The notes: generated from the letters alone by a model not told the origin. A DNA stretch of 64,000 nt from Hoeflea phototrophica DFL-43 (GCF_000154705.2 NZ_CM002917.1:3235853-3299852), one strand, 5' to 3'. Counted from the stretch's first letter, positions 1 to 8,769 are shown. Made by a program: numbers and translations.

Positions 1-1
1 C

Positions 2-370
2 ATCCCGCCAATCATCCGGCTGACCAATCTCGGTATACGTCTTGTCGACAAGGATGTCCTCGAAGCCGCCGACGCTTTCGGATCATCCAACTGGCAACGC
101 CTCAAGAACGTTCAGATGCCGCTTGCGCTGCCCACAATCATGGCCGGCATCAACCAGACCATCATGATGGCGCTTGCCATGGTAGTGGTTGCGTCCATGG
201 TCGGTGTTCAGGGCTTGGGACAACAGGTGCTCAGAGCCATCAACAACCAGTATTTTACCCTCGGTGTTCTCAACGGCCTGGCCATCGTCGGCGTCGCCAT
301 CATTTTCGACCGCGCCAGTCAGGCCTATGGCAAGCGCCTTCAGCGTCATACGGAGATTGTCCATGGCTGA
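2..370 (+). CDS. Betaine/choline-type ABC transporter permease, C-terminal part
   Basis: The reading frame enters from the left edge, so only about the last 122 residues are present. It reads through the conserved permease loop (E-A-A-D-A-F-G-S, around residues 21-28 of the fragment) that contacts the ATPase in binding-protein-dependent transporters. Two hydrophobic segments follow, then a short charged tail. The stop codon overlaps the ATG of the ATPase gene by 8 bases (ATGGCTGA), so the two are translationally coupled. The sequence matches the ProW/ChoW/OpuAB class of inner-membrane permeases for quaternary amines. The substrate (glycine betaine, proline betaine or choline) cannot be fixed from the fragment, but the demethylation genes downstream make a trimethylammonium compound the best guess (inference). 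Confidence 0.88.
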   Translation: MPPIIRLTNLGIRLVDKDVLEAADAFGSSNWQRLKNVQMPLALPTIMAGINQTIMMALAMVVVASMVGVQGLGQQVLRAINNQYFTLGVLNGLAIVGVAIIFDRASQAYGKRLQRHTEIVHG

Positions 371-1418
371 GCAATCCATCGGTAGCGGCATCAGCATCCG
401 CAATCTCTACAAAATTTTCGGAACCAATCCGGAAGCCTACATCGACGCCGTCAAAGGCGGCATGACCAAGACCGAGCTCAATGAAAAGCACAATCATGTG
501 CTCGGCCTCAAGGACATCAACATCGAGATACCGGGTGGCGGCATCCAGGTGGTGATGGGCCTGTCCGGTTCCGGCAAATCCACCCTGATCCGCCACATCA
601 ACCGGTTGATCGATCCCACCGCCGGTGAGGTCATCGTCGGCGATGAAGATGTGGTCAAGATGAACGAAATCGAACTCCGCGAGTTCCGTCGCCACAAGAC
701 CGCGATGGTGTTTCAGAAGTTCGCGCTTCTGCCCCACCGCACGGTGCTCGAAAACTCGGTCTACGGACTGGAGATCCAGGGCGTGCCCCGCGAAGAACAG
801 GAAAAACAGGCCAGGCGGTGGATTTCGCGTGTTGGTCTGGATGGGTTTGAGGACAACTACCCCAACCAGCTGTCCGGCGGCATGCAGCAGCGCGTCGGCC
901 TTGCCCGCGCACTGACCAATGACGCGCCGATCCTGTTGATGGATGAAGCCTTCTCGGCGCTCGATCCGCTGATCCGCATGGACATGCAGTCGGTGCTCCT
1001 GGATCTGCAGAAGGAAATCCGCAAGACCGTGGTCTTCATCACCCACGATCTCGATGAGGCGCTGCGCCTGGGCGACCGCATCGCCATTCTGCGTGATGGC
1101 GAGGTTGTCCAGCAGGGCACCAAGCAGGAAATCGTGCTACATCCCGCTGACGAGTACATCTCGAGCTTCGTGCGCGAGGTCAACCGCGGCCGGGTCATCT
1201 CGGTCGATATGGTGATGACCGAACTCAAGGGTGAACCGAAGGGCATGCCGATTCCCTCAGGAACAGTGCTTGAAGTTGCGGCCCGGACCATGACGGACAG
1301 CAATGCGGCGGAAGCCCATGTGCTCGATGACAATGGCAAGCCGATTGGCACATTGGCGATCAATGAAGTGATCGCTGCCATGGTGACCCCGGTCGATCAC
1401 GAATCAGCAGCGGCCTAG
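363..1418 (+). CDS. proV: Betaine/choline-type ABC transporter ATP-binding protein
   Basis: A 351-residue ATPase of the ProV/ChoV/OpuAA family that powers import of quaternary amines. The Walker A motif is GLSGSGKST, the signature LSGGMQQRVGLARAL and the Walker B ILLMDEAFSALDP, followed by the switch region VVFITHDLDEA. About 80 residues follow the ATPase core. This is shorter than two full CBS domains, as in the rhizobial ChoV type. The ATG at 363 lies within the end of the permease gene and gives MAEQSIGSG; the frame stays open further upstream, but that stretch is the permease read out of frame. A strong hairpin terminator follows. A substrate-binding gene is not in view and presumably lies upstream of the permease outside the window. 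Confidence 0.93.
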   Translation: MAEQSIGSGISIRNLYKIFGTNPEAYIDAVKGGMTKTELNEKHNHVLGLKDINIEIPGGGIQVVMGLSGSGKSTLIRHINRLIDPTAGEVIVGDEDVVKMNEIELREFRRHKTAMVFQKFALLPHRTVLENSVYGLEIQGVPREEQEKQARRWISRVGLDGFEDNYPNQLSGGMQQRVGLARALTNDAPILLMDEAFSALDPLIRMDMQSVLLDLQKEIRKTVVFITHDLDEALRLGDRIAILRDGEVVQQGTKQEIVLHPADEYISSFVREVNRGRVISVDMVMTELKGEPKGMPIPSGTVLEVAARTMTDSNAAEAHVLDDNGKPIGTLAINEVIAAMVTPVDHESAAA

Positions 1419-1460
1419 ATCAGTGCTCCGGTCCGTTTTCGGCGGACCAAAGACATCAAC

Positions 1461-1500
1461 AAGCCCCGCGAGCGATCCCTTCGTCCGCGGGGCTTTTTTA
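1461..1500 (+). terminator. Rho-independent terminator after the transporter operon
   Basis: A perfect 10-bp stem (AAGCCCCGCG at 1461-1470 with CGCGGGGCTT at 1486-1495) closes a 15-base loop and runs directly into a T-tract. It lies 42 bases after the ATPase stop codon and separates the transporter from the methyltransferase gene. Confidence 0.9.
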
Positions 1501-1530
1501 ACGCTGATCCCTCATGCCTGTTGCATTGAT

Positions 1531-1546
1531 ATAAAGATATCTTTAT
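1531..1546. promoter_or_regulatory. Perfect 16-bp palindrome, candidate operator (SahR-like)
   Basis: ATAAAGATATCTTTAT is a perfect palindrome 28 bases before the start of the homocysteine methyltransferase gene. The same layout, ATAAA-N6-TTTAT, occurs again at 13201-13216 in front of the methyl-THF methyltransferase gene. The shape resembles operators described for ArsR-family S-adenosylhomocysteine regulators (SahR) of methionine-cycle genes in alphaproteobacteria. That assignment is from memory and is an inference; no sahR gene is in the window. Confidence 0.7.
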
Positions 1547-1573
1547 ACGTTCGCCAACCAACAGGAGAACTCC

Positions 1574-2584
1574 ATGTCCGTTTCAAATCCGCTTGCCGAC
1601 CTGCTTGCAGAAAAAGGCGTCCTTCTCGCCGATGGCGCCACCGGCACCAACCTGTTCGCCATGGGGCTCGAATCCGGCGACGCGCCGGAACTTTGGAACG
1701 AGAGCGCACAGCACAAGATCACCAAGCTGCATCAGGATTTTGTCGATGCCGGCTCCGACATCATCCTGACCAACAGCTTCGGCGGCACCCGCAACCGGCT
1801 CAAGCTGCATCACGCACAGGACCGGGTTCACGAACTCAACAAGAAGGCAGGCGAAATCGCCCGCGCCGTCGCCGACAAGGCGCCGCGCAAGGTGATCGTC
1901 GCCGGCTCGGTTGGCCCGACCGGCGATCTTCTGGTGCCTCTCGGCGCCCTCACCTATGACGAAGCCATTTCGTCCTTTGTTGAGCAGATCGAAGGCCTGA
2001 AGGCCGGCGGCGTCGATGTGATCTGGATTGAAACCATGTCCGCCGTCGATGAAATCCGCGCAGCCGCAGAGGCCGCGACCCGCATTGGCATGCCCTACAC
2101 CTACACCGGCTCATTTGACACCGCTGGCAAGACCATGATGGGCCTGCATCCGCGCGACATTCACGGCGTCACCAAGGACCTTGAACAGGGACCCTTCGCG
2201 GTCGGGGCCAATTGCGGCGTCGGCGCGTCCGACATTCTCTCTTCGCTGCTCGACATGACCACTGCCGATCCCGAAGCCATAGTCATCGTCAAGGGCAATT
2301 GCGGCATCCCCGAATTCCGCGGCACCGAGATCCATTATTCCGGCACACCGCCGCTGATGGCTGACTATGCGAGACTGGCCATGGACAGCGGTGCCAAGAT
2401 CATCGGCGGCTGTTGCGGCACCTCATGCGAACATCTGGCCGCCATGCGCCAGGCCATCGACAGCCACTCAAAGGCTTCGCGCCCGACAGTTGAGGAAATC
2501 GTCGAACGCATCGGCCCGATGCGCAATACGGTTGCCACCGACAACGCAGCCCCCAAGCGCGAGCGTCGCGGCCGCCGGGGCTGA
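1574..2584 (+). CDS. Betaine-homocysteine S-methyltransferase-like enzyme
   Basis: A 336-residue Pfam homocysteine S-methyltransferase domain protein. It has the zinc-binding cysteines in GANCG and the C-terminal GGCCGT, and the early strand motif ADGATGTNLF. The family moves a methyl group from betaine, dimethylsulfoniopropionate or S-methylmethionine to homocysteine, giving methionine. Rhizobial relatives are usually called betaine-homocysteine methyltransferases (Bmt). The gene is preceded by a GGAG ribosome site and a candidate SahR-type palindrome, and followed by a terminator, so it is probably monocistronic. The last residues (APKRERRGRRG) form an Arg-rich tail outside the barrel. Similar tails appear on other methyl-transfer proteins in this window. 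Confidence 0.88.
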   Translation: MSVSNPLADLLAEKGVLLADGATGTNLFAMGLESGDAPELWNESAQHKITKLHQDFVDAGSDIILTNSFGGTRNRLKLHHAQDRVHELNKKAGEIARAVADKAPRKVIVAGSVGPTGDLLVPLGALTYDEAISSFVEQIEGLKAGGVDVIWIETMSAVDEIRAAAEAATRIGMPYTYTGSFDTAGKTMMGLHPRDIHGVTKDLEQGPFAVGANCGVGASDILSSLLDMTTADPEAIVIVKGNCGIPEFRGTEIHYSGTPPLMADYARLAMDSGAKIIGGCCGTSCEHLAAMRQAIDSHSKASRPTVEEIVERIGPMRNTVATDNAAPKRERRGRRG

Positions 2585-2612
2585 TTGCTTGAAATCTGCA
2601 GACATCGAAAAT

Positions 2613-2639
2613 GGCCGGGGCTCACGCTCCGGCCTTTTT
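2613..2639 (+). terminator. Rho-independent terminator
   Basis: GGCCGG at 2613-2618 pairs with CCGGCC at 2629-2634 across a 10-base loop and is followed by TTTTT. It lies 29 bases after the homocysteine methyltransferase stop codon. Confidence 0.8.
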
Positions 2640-2679
2640 CTATCTTCTGCGCCTCACATCCAATAGAGCGCGGCATGTA

Positions 2680-4689
2680 TCAGCGGCCAAGACCATTGGC
2701 CAGCCGCACCAGTTGCAGGAACTCTGAGCGGTAGCCGAAGGGATCCTCGCCGCGCGCATCCGATGCGATGCTTTCGATGGCATCGAACCCGAAGCCGTTG
2801 ACCTGCTGAATTCGGCGCAATTTCTGTGCGAAAGCGGCAACAGCGATGGAAAACCGCACATCCTGGGGCGCAGCGGAGAAACTTGTCAATTCGGCATCTT
2901 TCATCACCGGGATTTCGGTGAGCGAACTTTCCTCTTCTCCGGGCACCTTGGCTCTGATCTTGAGAAACGCAAATTCGTCGCCATGCGCCACGTCCGAAAC
3001 AGGCGTCTCAGCACCATAACGCAGATCGCTGTTGAGGATCGCGGGACTGCCAACCGGCGTGACCTCATAAATCGCGGTCACGGTGTGACCAGACCCGATC
3101 TCACCGGCGTCGACCTGGTCATTGTTGAAATCCTCGCGGGAGAGCGCACGCGTCTCAAACCCAATCTGGCGATATTCGGCGATTGTCTCGGGATTGAACT
3201 CGATCTGGAACTTCACATCCGACGCAATCGGAAACAGCGACGCCGTGGCTTCCTGCGCGAGTGTTTTCTCGGCTTCAGCCAGGGTATCGATATAGGCGGC
3301 AACGCCATTGCCGTTCTGGGCCAGCGTCTGCATCAGCTGATCATTGTAGTTGCCCTGCCCAAAGCCGAAGATCGACAGGAACACCCCACTCTCGCGTTTC
3401 TCTTCGATCAGGCTTTTGAGCGCATCATCATCGCTGGCGCCGACATTGAAATCGCCATCGGTGGCAAGCAGCACACGGTTGACTCCACCATTCACGCGGG
3501 CCTTTTCAGCCAGCCGGTAGGCCTCCTCGATTCCGGCAGCTCCTGCCGTCGACCCGCCGGGACGCAGATCATCCAGCGCATCAAGGATCTTGGCCTTGTC
3601 AGAGGCCGGTGTCGGCTCAAGCACGGTGCCCGCGTCGCCTGCATAGGTCACGATTGAGACGGTGTCTTCCGGCTCGAGCTTCTGGATCAGCAGCCGGAAC
3701 GCCGATTTGAGCAAGGGCAGCTTGTCGGTTTCCTGCATCGAACCGGAAACATCGACAAGCAACACCAGATTGGCCTGCGGACGCGCGGCGGGCTTAACAT
3801 CGTAGCCTTTGACACCGATATGCAAAAGCCTGGTGTTGGCATTCCACGGCGTCGGCGTAACCGTTACAGTTGCCCGGAACGGCGTCTCCACACTCTCCGG
3901 AGCAGGGTAATCATAGTTGAAGTAATTGACCATTTCCTCGATCCGGACCGTCCGCGGATCGGGCATCACACCCTGCTTAAGCGCCCGGCGCACCATCGCG
4001 TAGGACGCCGTGTCGACATCGGCGGAAAAGGTGGAAACCGGGTATTCAGCCACCGACCTGACGCCGTTGCTGTCGAAACCCTCCACCCGGTCGCGCTCAG
4101 CTTCGGCCCCCGGCGCGGGATTGGCGCCGTCCGCACCACGAAGGGATTCTCCATCGATCTGTCCTGCCAGGCCCTGCCCCGCAAGACCGCCAACAGGCTG
4201 GCCGGTAAAGCGCTGCCGCGCTGCGTCATTGGCTTGGCGGGAAGACTTCAGCGCCGGCGAAACAGCAACCTCGGGCAATGGCGCTGCCGCCACCAGCTCC
4301 TGCTCCTCCTGCTGCGGTGCGAGCGGCAATGGTTTGTCCATTGCCAATTCAGGATCGGTGGATCTGCTTGAGTCCAGAGGCGCCAGAAGCTTGGGCTCAA
4401 AGCCGTTCTGATCCTGGGCAAACTGCCAGGTTAAATAGGCTGCCGCAGGCAGGATCATCAACGTGGCAAGGGCCGTGCCCGCCATATAGCGCTGTTTCAT
4501 AAGTCCACTCCATATCGAGGTTGCAATAGAAGTGAGACGTCCGCCTGCTTGCGATCCTTTGGGCGCCATTGCTTTTTCTGCGCCTGATTTGTCATAGGCC
4601 TGAAGCGCAGCTTGCAGCGCTTGGCGCTTTGCGTCTTCCAGCGGGGGTGGCGCACTGCGCGCCAGTCTTTTGAGATCGTCGTCCATCAT
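2680..4689 (-). CDS. VWA-domain membrane protein of the YfbK/DUF3520 type
   Basis: A 669-residue protein. Residues 1-65 are charged and probably cytoplasmic. Residues 70-88 form a single membrane helix, followed by a Pro/Ala/Gly-rich linker. The conserved body contains a von Willebrand type A domain with the metal-ion site DVSGSMQETDK and the supporting aspartate in LLATDGDFNVG. The C-terminal part fits DUF3520, so the overall match is to YfbK-like proteins of unknown role. Its start overlaps the stop of the ECF sigma factor gene by 4 bases (ATGA). A cytoplasmic N-terminus plus one membrane helix directly behind a sigma gene is also the layout of an anti-sigma factor. No zinc anti-sigma motif is visible, so that role is an inference. 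Confidence 0.87.
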   Translation of the reverse strand: MMDDDLKRLARSAPPPLEDAKRQALQAALQAYDKSGAEKAMAPKGSQAGGRLTSIATSIWSGLMKQRYMAGTALATLMILPAAAYLTWQFAQDQNGFEPKLLAPLDSSRSTDPELAMDKPLPLAPQQEEQELVAAAPLPEVAVSPALKSSRQANDAARQRFTGQPVGGLAGQGLAGQIDGESLRGADGANPAPGAEAERDRVEGFDSNGVRSVAEYPVSTFSADVDTASYAMVRRALKQGVMPDPRTVRIEEMVNYFNYDYPAPESVETPFRATVTVTPTPWNANTRLLHIGVKGYDVKPAARPQANLVLLVDVSGSMQETDKLPLLKSAFRLLIQKLEPEDTVSIVTYAGDAGTVLEPTPASDKAKILDALDDLRPGGSTAGAAGIEEAYRLAEKARVNGGVNRVLLATDGDFNVGASDDDALKSLIEEKRESGVFLSIFGFGQGNYNDQLMQTLAQNGNGVAAYIDTLAEAEKTLAQEATASLFPIASDVKFQIEFNPETIAEYRQIGFETRALSREDFNNDQVDAGEIGSGHTVTAIYEVTPVGSPAILNSDLRYGAETPVSDVAHGDEFAFLKIRAKVPGEEESSLTEIPVMKDAELTSFSAAPQDVRFSIAVAAFAQKLRRIQQVNGFGFDAIESIASDARGEDPFGYRSEFLQLVRLANGLGR

Positions 4690-5273
4690 TGCTCGTCTCC
4701 AGACGTTTGCAGCAGCGTTTTCAACCGCTTCCGCGCAGTGTGCAGATGGTAGGATACCGTGGATTCAGCGCAGCCCATGACAGCGGCAGCATCGGCGTGG
4801 TTCAACTCCTCGCCATAGACCAGCAGCATCGCATCGCGCTGCTTCTCGGGCAAAGTGCCGACCGCTGCCCAGACGGCATCGCTATGGCTGGGCTGATAGG
4901 TCTCGAGTTCCTCTCCCAGAGCATTGGCATGAACCGCCAGAGCCTGCGCTTTGCGCAACTCACGGGCAAGGAACCGGGCATGGTCATGAGCCGCATTGAT
5001 GATCAGGCGATAGAGCCACGTTGTGAACGCGCTCTCCTTGCGCCATGTGCGGATCGCAAATCCAAGTCTGAGACAGACATCCTGCGCAATATCTTCCGCA
5101 GCAGACCGGTCGCGGCACCATTTCCACGCCACGCCATGAATAAAATCGTAGTGGCGCTCAACCAGCATTGCAAAGGCATTCCGATCGCCAATAGACGCTC
5201 GGTCGGCCAAATCCTGATCCGTCGGCTCTTCGGTCCCGGTCCGTGGTTTCATGCAGGCACGCGTCTCCATCAT
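4686..5273 (-). CDS. ECF-type RNA polymerase sigma factor
   Basis: A 195-residue sigma-70 family protein of the extracytoplasmic-function size class. Region 2 is seen in the stretch from FAMLVERHYDFIHGVAW through AAEDIAQDVCLRLG, and region 4 in LPEKQRDAMLLVYGEEL followed by a helix-turn-helix (HADAAAVMGCAESTVSYHL). It would direct polymerase to a small regulon. It is the first gene of a two-gene operon with the VWA protein, which suggests that protein senses or restrains it. The start is uncertain: ATGs at 5273, 5270 and 5252 are all in frame and none has a strong ribosome site. Confidence 0.9.
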   Translation of the reverse strand: MMETRACMKPRTGTEEPTDQDLADRASIGDRNAFAMLVERHYDFIHGVAWKWCRDRSAAEDIAQDVCLRLGFAIRTWRKESAFTTWLYRLIINAAHDHARFLARELRKAQALAVHANALGEELETYQPSHSDAVWAAVGTLPEKQRDAMLLVYGEELNHADAAAVMGCAESTVSYHLHTARKRLKTLLQTSGDEQ

Positions 5274-5324
5274 AGAAACTTTGACGGCACAACTCCGCCA
5301 ATCCTTGGGTGCTGTGCCACAAAA

Positions 5325-6041
5325 TTATGAATAAGATGCCATATGGAACTGAAGCTGGGCTGAACTGTAGCGGTGCGACCGCCCGACAGGACAGGCCTCA
5401 CGCGCAAGGCATCCCGATGCCATACAGCCTTGTTGCCCATCCTCTGTCCTGAGGTATGAGCGGCAGTTGCTGACAGCAAACCCGTCCGGACTGAACGCGC
5501 CGACCGGGCATGCCGACAAGCAAGGCTTGTCTGAGCAGACATCGCAGGGATGAACGAAAGCTTGGCCCACCATCGCGCTCTTGGCGCTGACGCGATCCCC
5601 AAGCGCTGACTCCGCAAACAGGATCGCACCGCGATACCCGTGCCACAGGCCAAACTCGGGATGAATGAGCAATCCAAGCGGTGAGGACCGCAGCGCCTCC
5701 GCCTTCATAGCCCAGGCCTGAAACGGATGCCATGGCCGGTCCGACGGGAACACCGCCTGCCCGCCTGCCTCTGCGGCGACCGGTTCGATGACCGCCTTGG
5801 ACCAGCTATCCAGCGGGTCAGAAACTCGCGGGTGCTCGCGCCACCACGCCGAGAAAACAGGCCAGAACCCGCCGCCCAAATGGCCGATGAGACAGATCGC
5901 CTTTGCAGGCTTTCCATTTGCCAGCAGAGGTTCAGCGCCGGCCTCGGCAACCAGCCATCCGCGCAGCACCAGCCCGCTTGGTTCCAGCGCAGCCGCAACA
6001 GCGGCGCCCGGATGCGGCCTATCCACTCTTGCCCCCGTCAC
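5325..6041 (-). CDS. Cysteine-rich ferredoxin-like Fe-S protein next to mttB
   Basis: A 238-residue protein with a GTG start. Its C-terminal third carries two cysteine clusters, CDVCSDKPCLSACPVGAF and CMASGCLAREACPVG, with the CP pairs typical of two 4Fe-4S clusters. The arrangement resembles the ferredoxin half of the QueG/reductive-dehalogenase-like superfamily. The N-terminal 150 residues are not one I can name and no ATP-binding motif is visible. It lies 85 bases downstream of the mttB gene on the same strand, so it probably belongs to the same transcript. It could feed electrons to the corrinoid protein or its reactivase, but this is inferred only from position and cysteine content. Confidence 0.75.
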   Translation of the reverse strand: MTGARVDRPHPGAAVAAALEPSGLVLRGWLVAEAGAEPLLANGKPAKAICLIGHLGGGFWPVFSAWWREHPRVSDPLDSWSKAVIEPVAAEAGGQAVFPSDRPWHPFQAWAMKAEALRSSPLGLLIHPEFGLWHGYRGAILFAESALGDRVSAKSAMVGQAFVHPCDVCSDKPCLSACPVGAFSPDGFAVSNCRSYLRTEDGQQGCMASGCLAREACPVGRSHRYSSAQLQFHMASYS

Positions 6042-6126
6042 GAAACGCAGAGCGCCAGACCTCTTTGTGGATGAGGCCCGCTACCTGGTCCCGTGCGCCT
6101 GTCTCCCTGGCTTTATCGGGCTGTGT

Positions 6127-7698
6127 TCAGGTGAATGCGTCGGGCATCGAGTCCTTGCGTTCAGTGATATAGGCAAGCAATGCCTCGTCAATCGCCGGAT
6201 CGAGTTCCGGGGCGACATAGCTGTCGAGCCAGGACCGGCAAAGCGCACGTGCGCGTTCCTCGATCCGCTTTTCACCTTCCGCAAGCCATTGTTCGTAGGA
6301 ATTGTTGTCCGCCAGCGCGGACCGGTAAAACGCCTGTTGAAAGTTGGCCTGGGTATGGGCGCAGCCGAGATAGTGATTGCCCGGGCCCACTTCGGCAATG
6401 GCATCCAGCGCCTGGCCGGTTTCCGAAAGATCAATGCCTTCGGCAAAGCGCTGCTGCATGCCCAGCTGATCGACATCGATCATGAACTTCTCATAGGAGC
6501 TGACCAGCCCGCCTTCGAGCCAGCCGGCCGAATGCAGCGCGAAGTTCGTGCCTGCCAGAAGCGTCATGCTGATCGTAGACGCACTCTCATGCGCGGCCTG
6601 TGCGTCAGGCACCTTGGAGCCGCAGAGCGATCCGCCGGTCCGGAACGGAATCTTCAGCCGCCGCGCCAGTTGCGCAGCGCCGTAAGACACCAGCGCAGGC
6701 TCGGGAGTTCCGAAGGTCGGCGCACCCGACTGCATTGAAATCGAGGCGGCAAAGGTGCCGAACAGCACCGGCGCACCGGGCCGGATCAACTGCGTGAACG
6801 CAGCCCCCGCCAGCACTTCCGCCAGAATCTGTGTCAGTGTGCCGGTCACGGTCACCGGGCTCATCGCACCGGCCAGGATGAACGGCGACACGACGCAGGC
6901 CTGGTTGTTGCGCGCATAGACCTTGAGCGCGCCCACCATGGTTTCGTCAAACACCATCGGCGAGTTGGCATTGATCAGGTTGAGCGTCACGCAGTTCTGG
7001 TCAACAAAATCCGCACCGAACAGGATCTTGCACATCTCGATCGTATCTTCGGCCCGCTCGGGCGCGGTCACGGATCCCATGAACGGCTTGTCGCTGTATT
7101 TCATATGGCTGTAGACCATATCGAAGTGGCGCTTGTTGACTGGCACATCGACCGGCTCGCACACGGTGCCGCCCGAGTGATGCAGCGACGGCGCCATATA
7201 GGCCAGCTTCACGAAATTGCGGAAATCCTCGATCGTCGCGTAGCGGCGCTCGCCGTCAAGATCGCGAACGAAGGGCGGACCATAGACCGGCGCGAACACG
7301 GTCGCCTTGCCGCCGATCTGCACCGAGCGTGCCGGATTTCGCGCATGCTGGGTGAACACCTCGGGCGCGGTCTTGAGCAGCTCGCGGCACAGGCCCTTGG
7401 GAAAGCGCACCCGCTCACCCTTCACATCCGCACCCGCCTCGCGCCACAGGGCCAGCGCTTCCGCATCGTCGCGAAACTCGATGCCGATCTCCTCGAGGAT
7501 CTTGTCGGCATTGCGCTCGATCAGGCTGAGCCCTTCCTCGTCAAGAACCTCGTAGACGCCCAGCTTGCGCGTGATGAATGGCATCGAAATGCCAGGACCG
7601 CCGCCTGAACGCTGCGCGCGCCGTGCCGCGGCGCCGCGGCCACGCCGCCCGGAAGTGGCCTCCGGCTGTGCTTCCGGGGCTGATTCGGTGAGGGACAT
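6127..7698 (-). CDS. mttB: Trimethylamine methyltransferase family (MttB superfamily), non-pyrrolysine
   Basis: A 523-residue member of the MttB superfamily, which removes a methyl group from a quaternary or tertiary amine and passes it to a cognate corrinoid protein. The whole frame is free of internal amber codons, so this is a pyrrolysine-less version. Characterised relatives of that kind (MtgB, MtpB, MtcB) act on glycine betaine, proline betaine and carnitine. The divergent neighbour encodes the expected corrinoid partner. Residues 10-33 are an unusual Arg/Gly-rich extension (SGRRGRGAAARRAQRSGGG) before the conserved domain. The start at 7698 has GGAAGA about 10 bases upstream; 7716 (MEDSDT) is an alternative. 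The likely product of betaine demethylation, dimethylglycine, could be used by the enzyme at 24288. Confidence 0.92.
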   Translation of the reverse strand: MSLTESAPEAQPEATSGRRGRGAAARRAQRSGGGPGISMPFITRKLGVYEVLDEEGLSLIERNADKILEEIGIEFRDDAEALALWREAGADVKGERVRFPKGLCRELLKTAPEVFTQHARNPARSVQIGGKATVFAPVYGPPFVRDLDGERRYATIEDFRNFVKLAYMAPSLHHSGGTVCEPVDVPVNKRHFDMVYSHMKYSDKPFMGSVTAPERAEDTIEMCKILFGADFVDQNCVTLNLINANSPMVFDETMVGALKVYARNNQACVVSPFILAGAMSPVTVTGTLTQILAEVLAGAAFTQLIRPGAPVLFGTFAASISMQSGAPTFGTPEPALVSYGAAQLARRLKIPFRTGGSLCGSKVPDAQAAHESASTISMTLLAGTNFALHSAGWLEGGLVSSYEKFMIDVDQLGMQQRFAEGIDLSETGQALDAIAEVGPGNHYLGCAHTQANFQQAFYRSALADNNSYEQWLAEGEKRIEERARALCRSWLDSYVAPELDPAIDEALLAYITERKDSMPDAFT

Positions 7699-7884
7699 CG
7701 TGTCTGAATCTTCCATGAAATGCCTGCATGATCTGGTTTTGCGCCCAATCGCGCCCATAACGACATGCTATCCAAAACCAATCGACGCACCTGCCTCTAT
7801 GCGCCAAGCCTTGGCGCTCAAGGAATACCCGGCATGTCGTCCCCGTCGCAATTTATGTTTCGCACGTCGCTATCAAGGAACTTT

Positions 7885-7913
7885 TTGCAAACAAACGTCT
7901 ATATCGCTATGCA
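7885..7913 (+). promoter_or_regulatory. Possible sigma-70-like promoter for the corrinoid operon
   Basis: TTGCAA (7885-7890) is followed after 17 bases by TATGCA (7908-7913), about 50 bases before the corrinoid protein start. It lies in the 266-bp divergent region between mttB and the corrinoid gene. The match is only moderate and alphaproteobacterial promoters are variable. Confidence 0.35.
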
Positions 7914-7964
7914 GACTAGGTCTGGTGCGCTGGACGGCTGGTCAGGATAACGAGGGAGAAACCC

Positions 7965-8666
7965 ATGTCTGACGATGAAATCATCCTTTCCGAGCTTTCC
8001 GATGATGAACTTGTCCAACAGATGCACGATGATCTGTATGACGGGCTCAAGGAAGAAATCGAGGAAGGCACGAAAATTCTTCTCGAGCGCGGCTGGACGC
8101 CCTACGAGGTCCTGACCCAGGCGCTGGTCGAAGGAATGCGCATTGTCGGCGAAGACTTCCGCGACGGTATCCTCTTTGTCCCCGAGGTGCTGATGAGCGC
8201 CAACGCGATGAAGGCCGGCATGTTCATCCTGCGTCCGCTGCTCGCCGAAACCGGCGCACCAAAGCTTGGCAAGATGGTCATCGGCACTGTCAAGGGCGAC
8301 ATCCACGACATCGGCAAGAACCTTGTCGGCATGATGATGGAAGGCGCTGGCTTCGACGTGATCGATCTGGGGATCAACAATCCGGTCGAAAACTACATCG
8401 AGGCGATCGAGCGCGAAAAGCCCGATATTCTCGGCATGTCGGCGCTTCTGACCACCACCATGCCCTACATGAAGGTCGTCATCGACACCATGAAGGAAAA
8501 GGGCATCCGCGACGATTATATCGTTCTCGTGGGCGGCGCGCCGCTCAATGAGGAATTCGGCAAGGCCGTCGGTGCAGATGCCTATTGCCGCGATGCCGCC
8601 GTTGCTGTGGAAACCGCCAAGGACCTGATCAAGCGCCGTCACAACCAGCTCGCGGCCGGCGCCTGA
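7965..8666 (+). CDS. Corrinoid methyl-carrier protein (MttC/MtgC type)
   Basis: A 233-residue two-domain protein. Residues 1-90 form the helical cobalamin cap (B12-binding 2). The rest is the Rossmann-like B12-binding domain with the base-off motif D112-x-H114-x-x-G117 in GDIHDIGKNLVG. The histidine replaces the lower ligand of cobalamin. It accepts a methyl group from the MttB-family enzyme and is demethylated by a methyl-THF-forming transferase, here most likely the gene at 13239. The start has a clear GGGAG site 7 bases upstream. It is the first gene of the plus-strand part of the cluster, divergent from mttB. Confidence 0.94.
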   Translation: MSDDEIILSELSDDELVQQMHDDLYDGLKEEIEEGTKILLERGWTPYEVLTQALVEGMRIVGEDFRDGILFVPEVLMSANAMKAGMFILRPLLAETGAPKLGKMVIGTVKGDIHDIGKNLVGMMMEGAGFDVIDLGINNPVENYIEAIEREKPDILGMSALLTTTMPYMKVVIDTMKEKGIRDDYIVLVGGAPLNEEFGKAVGADAYCRDAAVAVETAKDLIKRRHNQLAAGA

Positions 8667-8696
8667 TCAACAGACCGGCCGGTCAAGCCGATTACC

Positions 8697-8731
8697 GCCT
8701 GCGCTTGCTCGCTGAGATTGCGAGCGCAGGC
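8697..8731 (+). other. Intercistronic stem-loop
   Basis: GCCTGCGCTTGC (8697-8708) pairs with GCGAGCGCAGGC (8720-8731), 12 bp with one G-U pair and an 11-base loop. No T-tract follows, so it is not a standard terminator. It lies between the corrinoid protein gene and the DUF1638 gene and could stabilise the upstream message (inference). Confidence 0.5.
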
Positions 8732-8769
8732 GCGACCGGTGTCATTGCGGACTGCGAAGGGTTGCACCC

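Noticed and set aside
6127..7698. Pyrrolysine (in-frame amber) in the MttB-family gene
   Set aside because: The frame has no internal TAG codon, so the gene belongs to the non-pyrrolysine branch.
8697..8731. Terminator between corrinoid and DUF1638 genes
   Set aside because: The stem-loop is strong but no T-tract follows, so it was listed only as an intercistronic structure.
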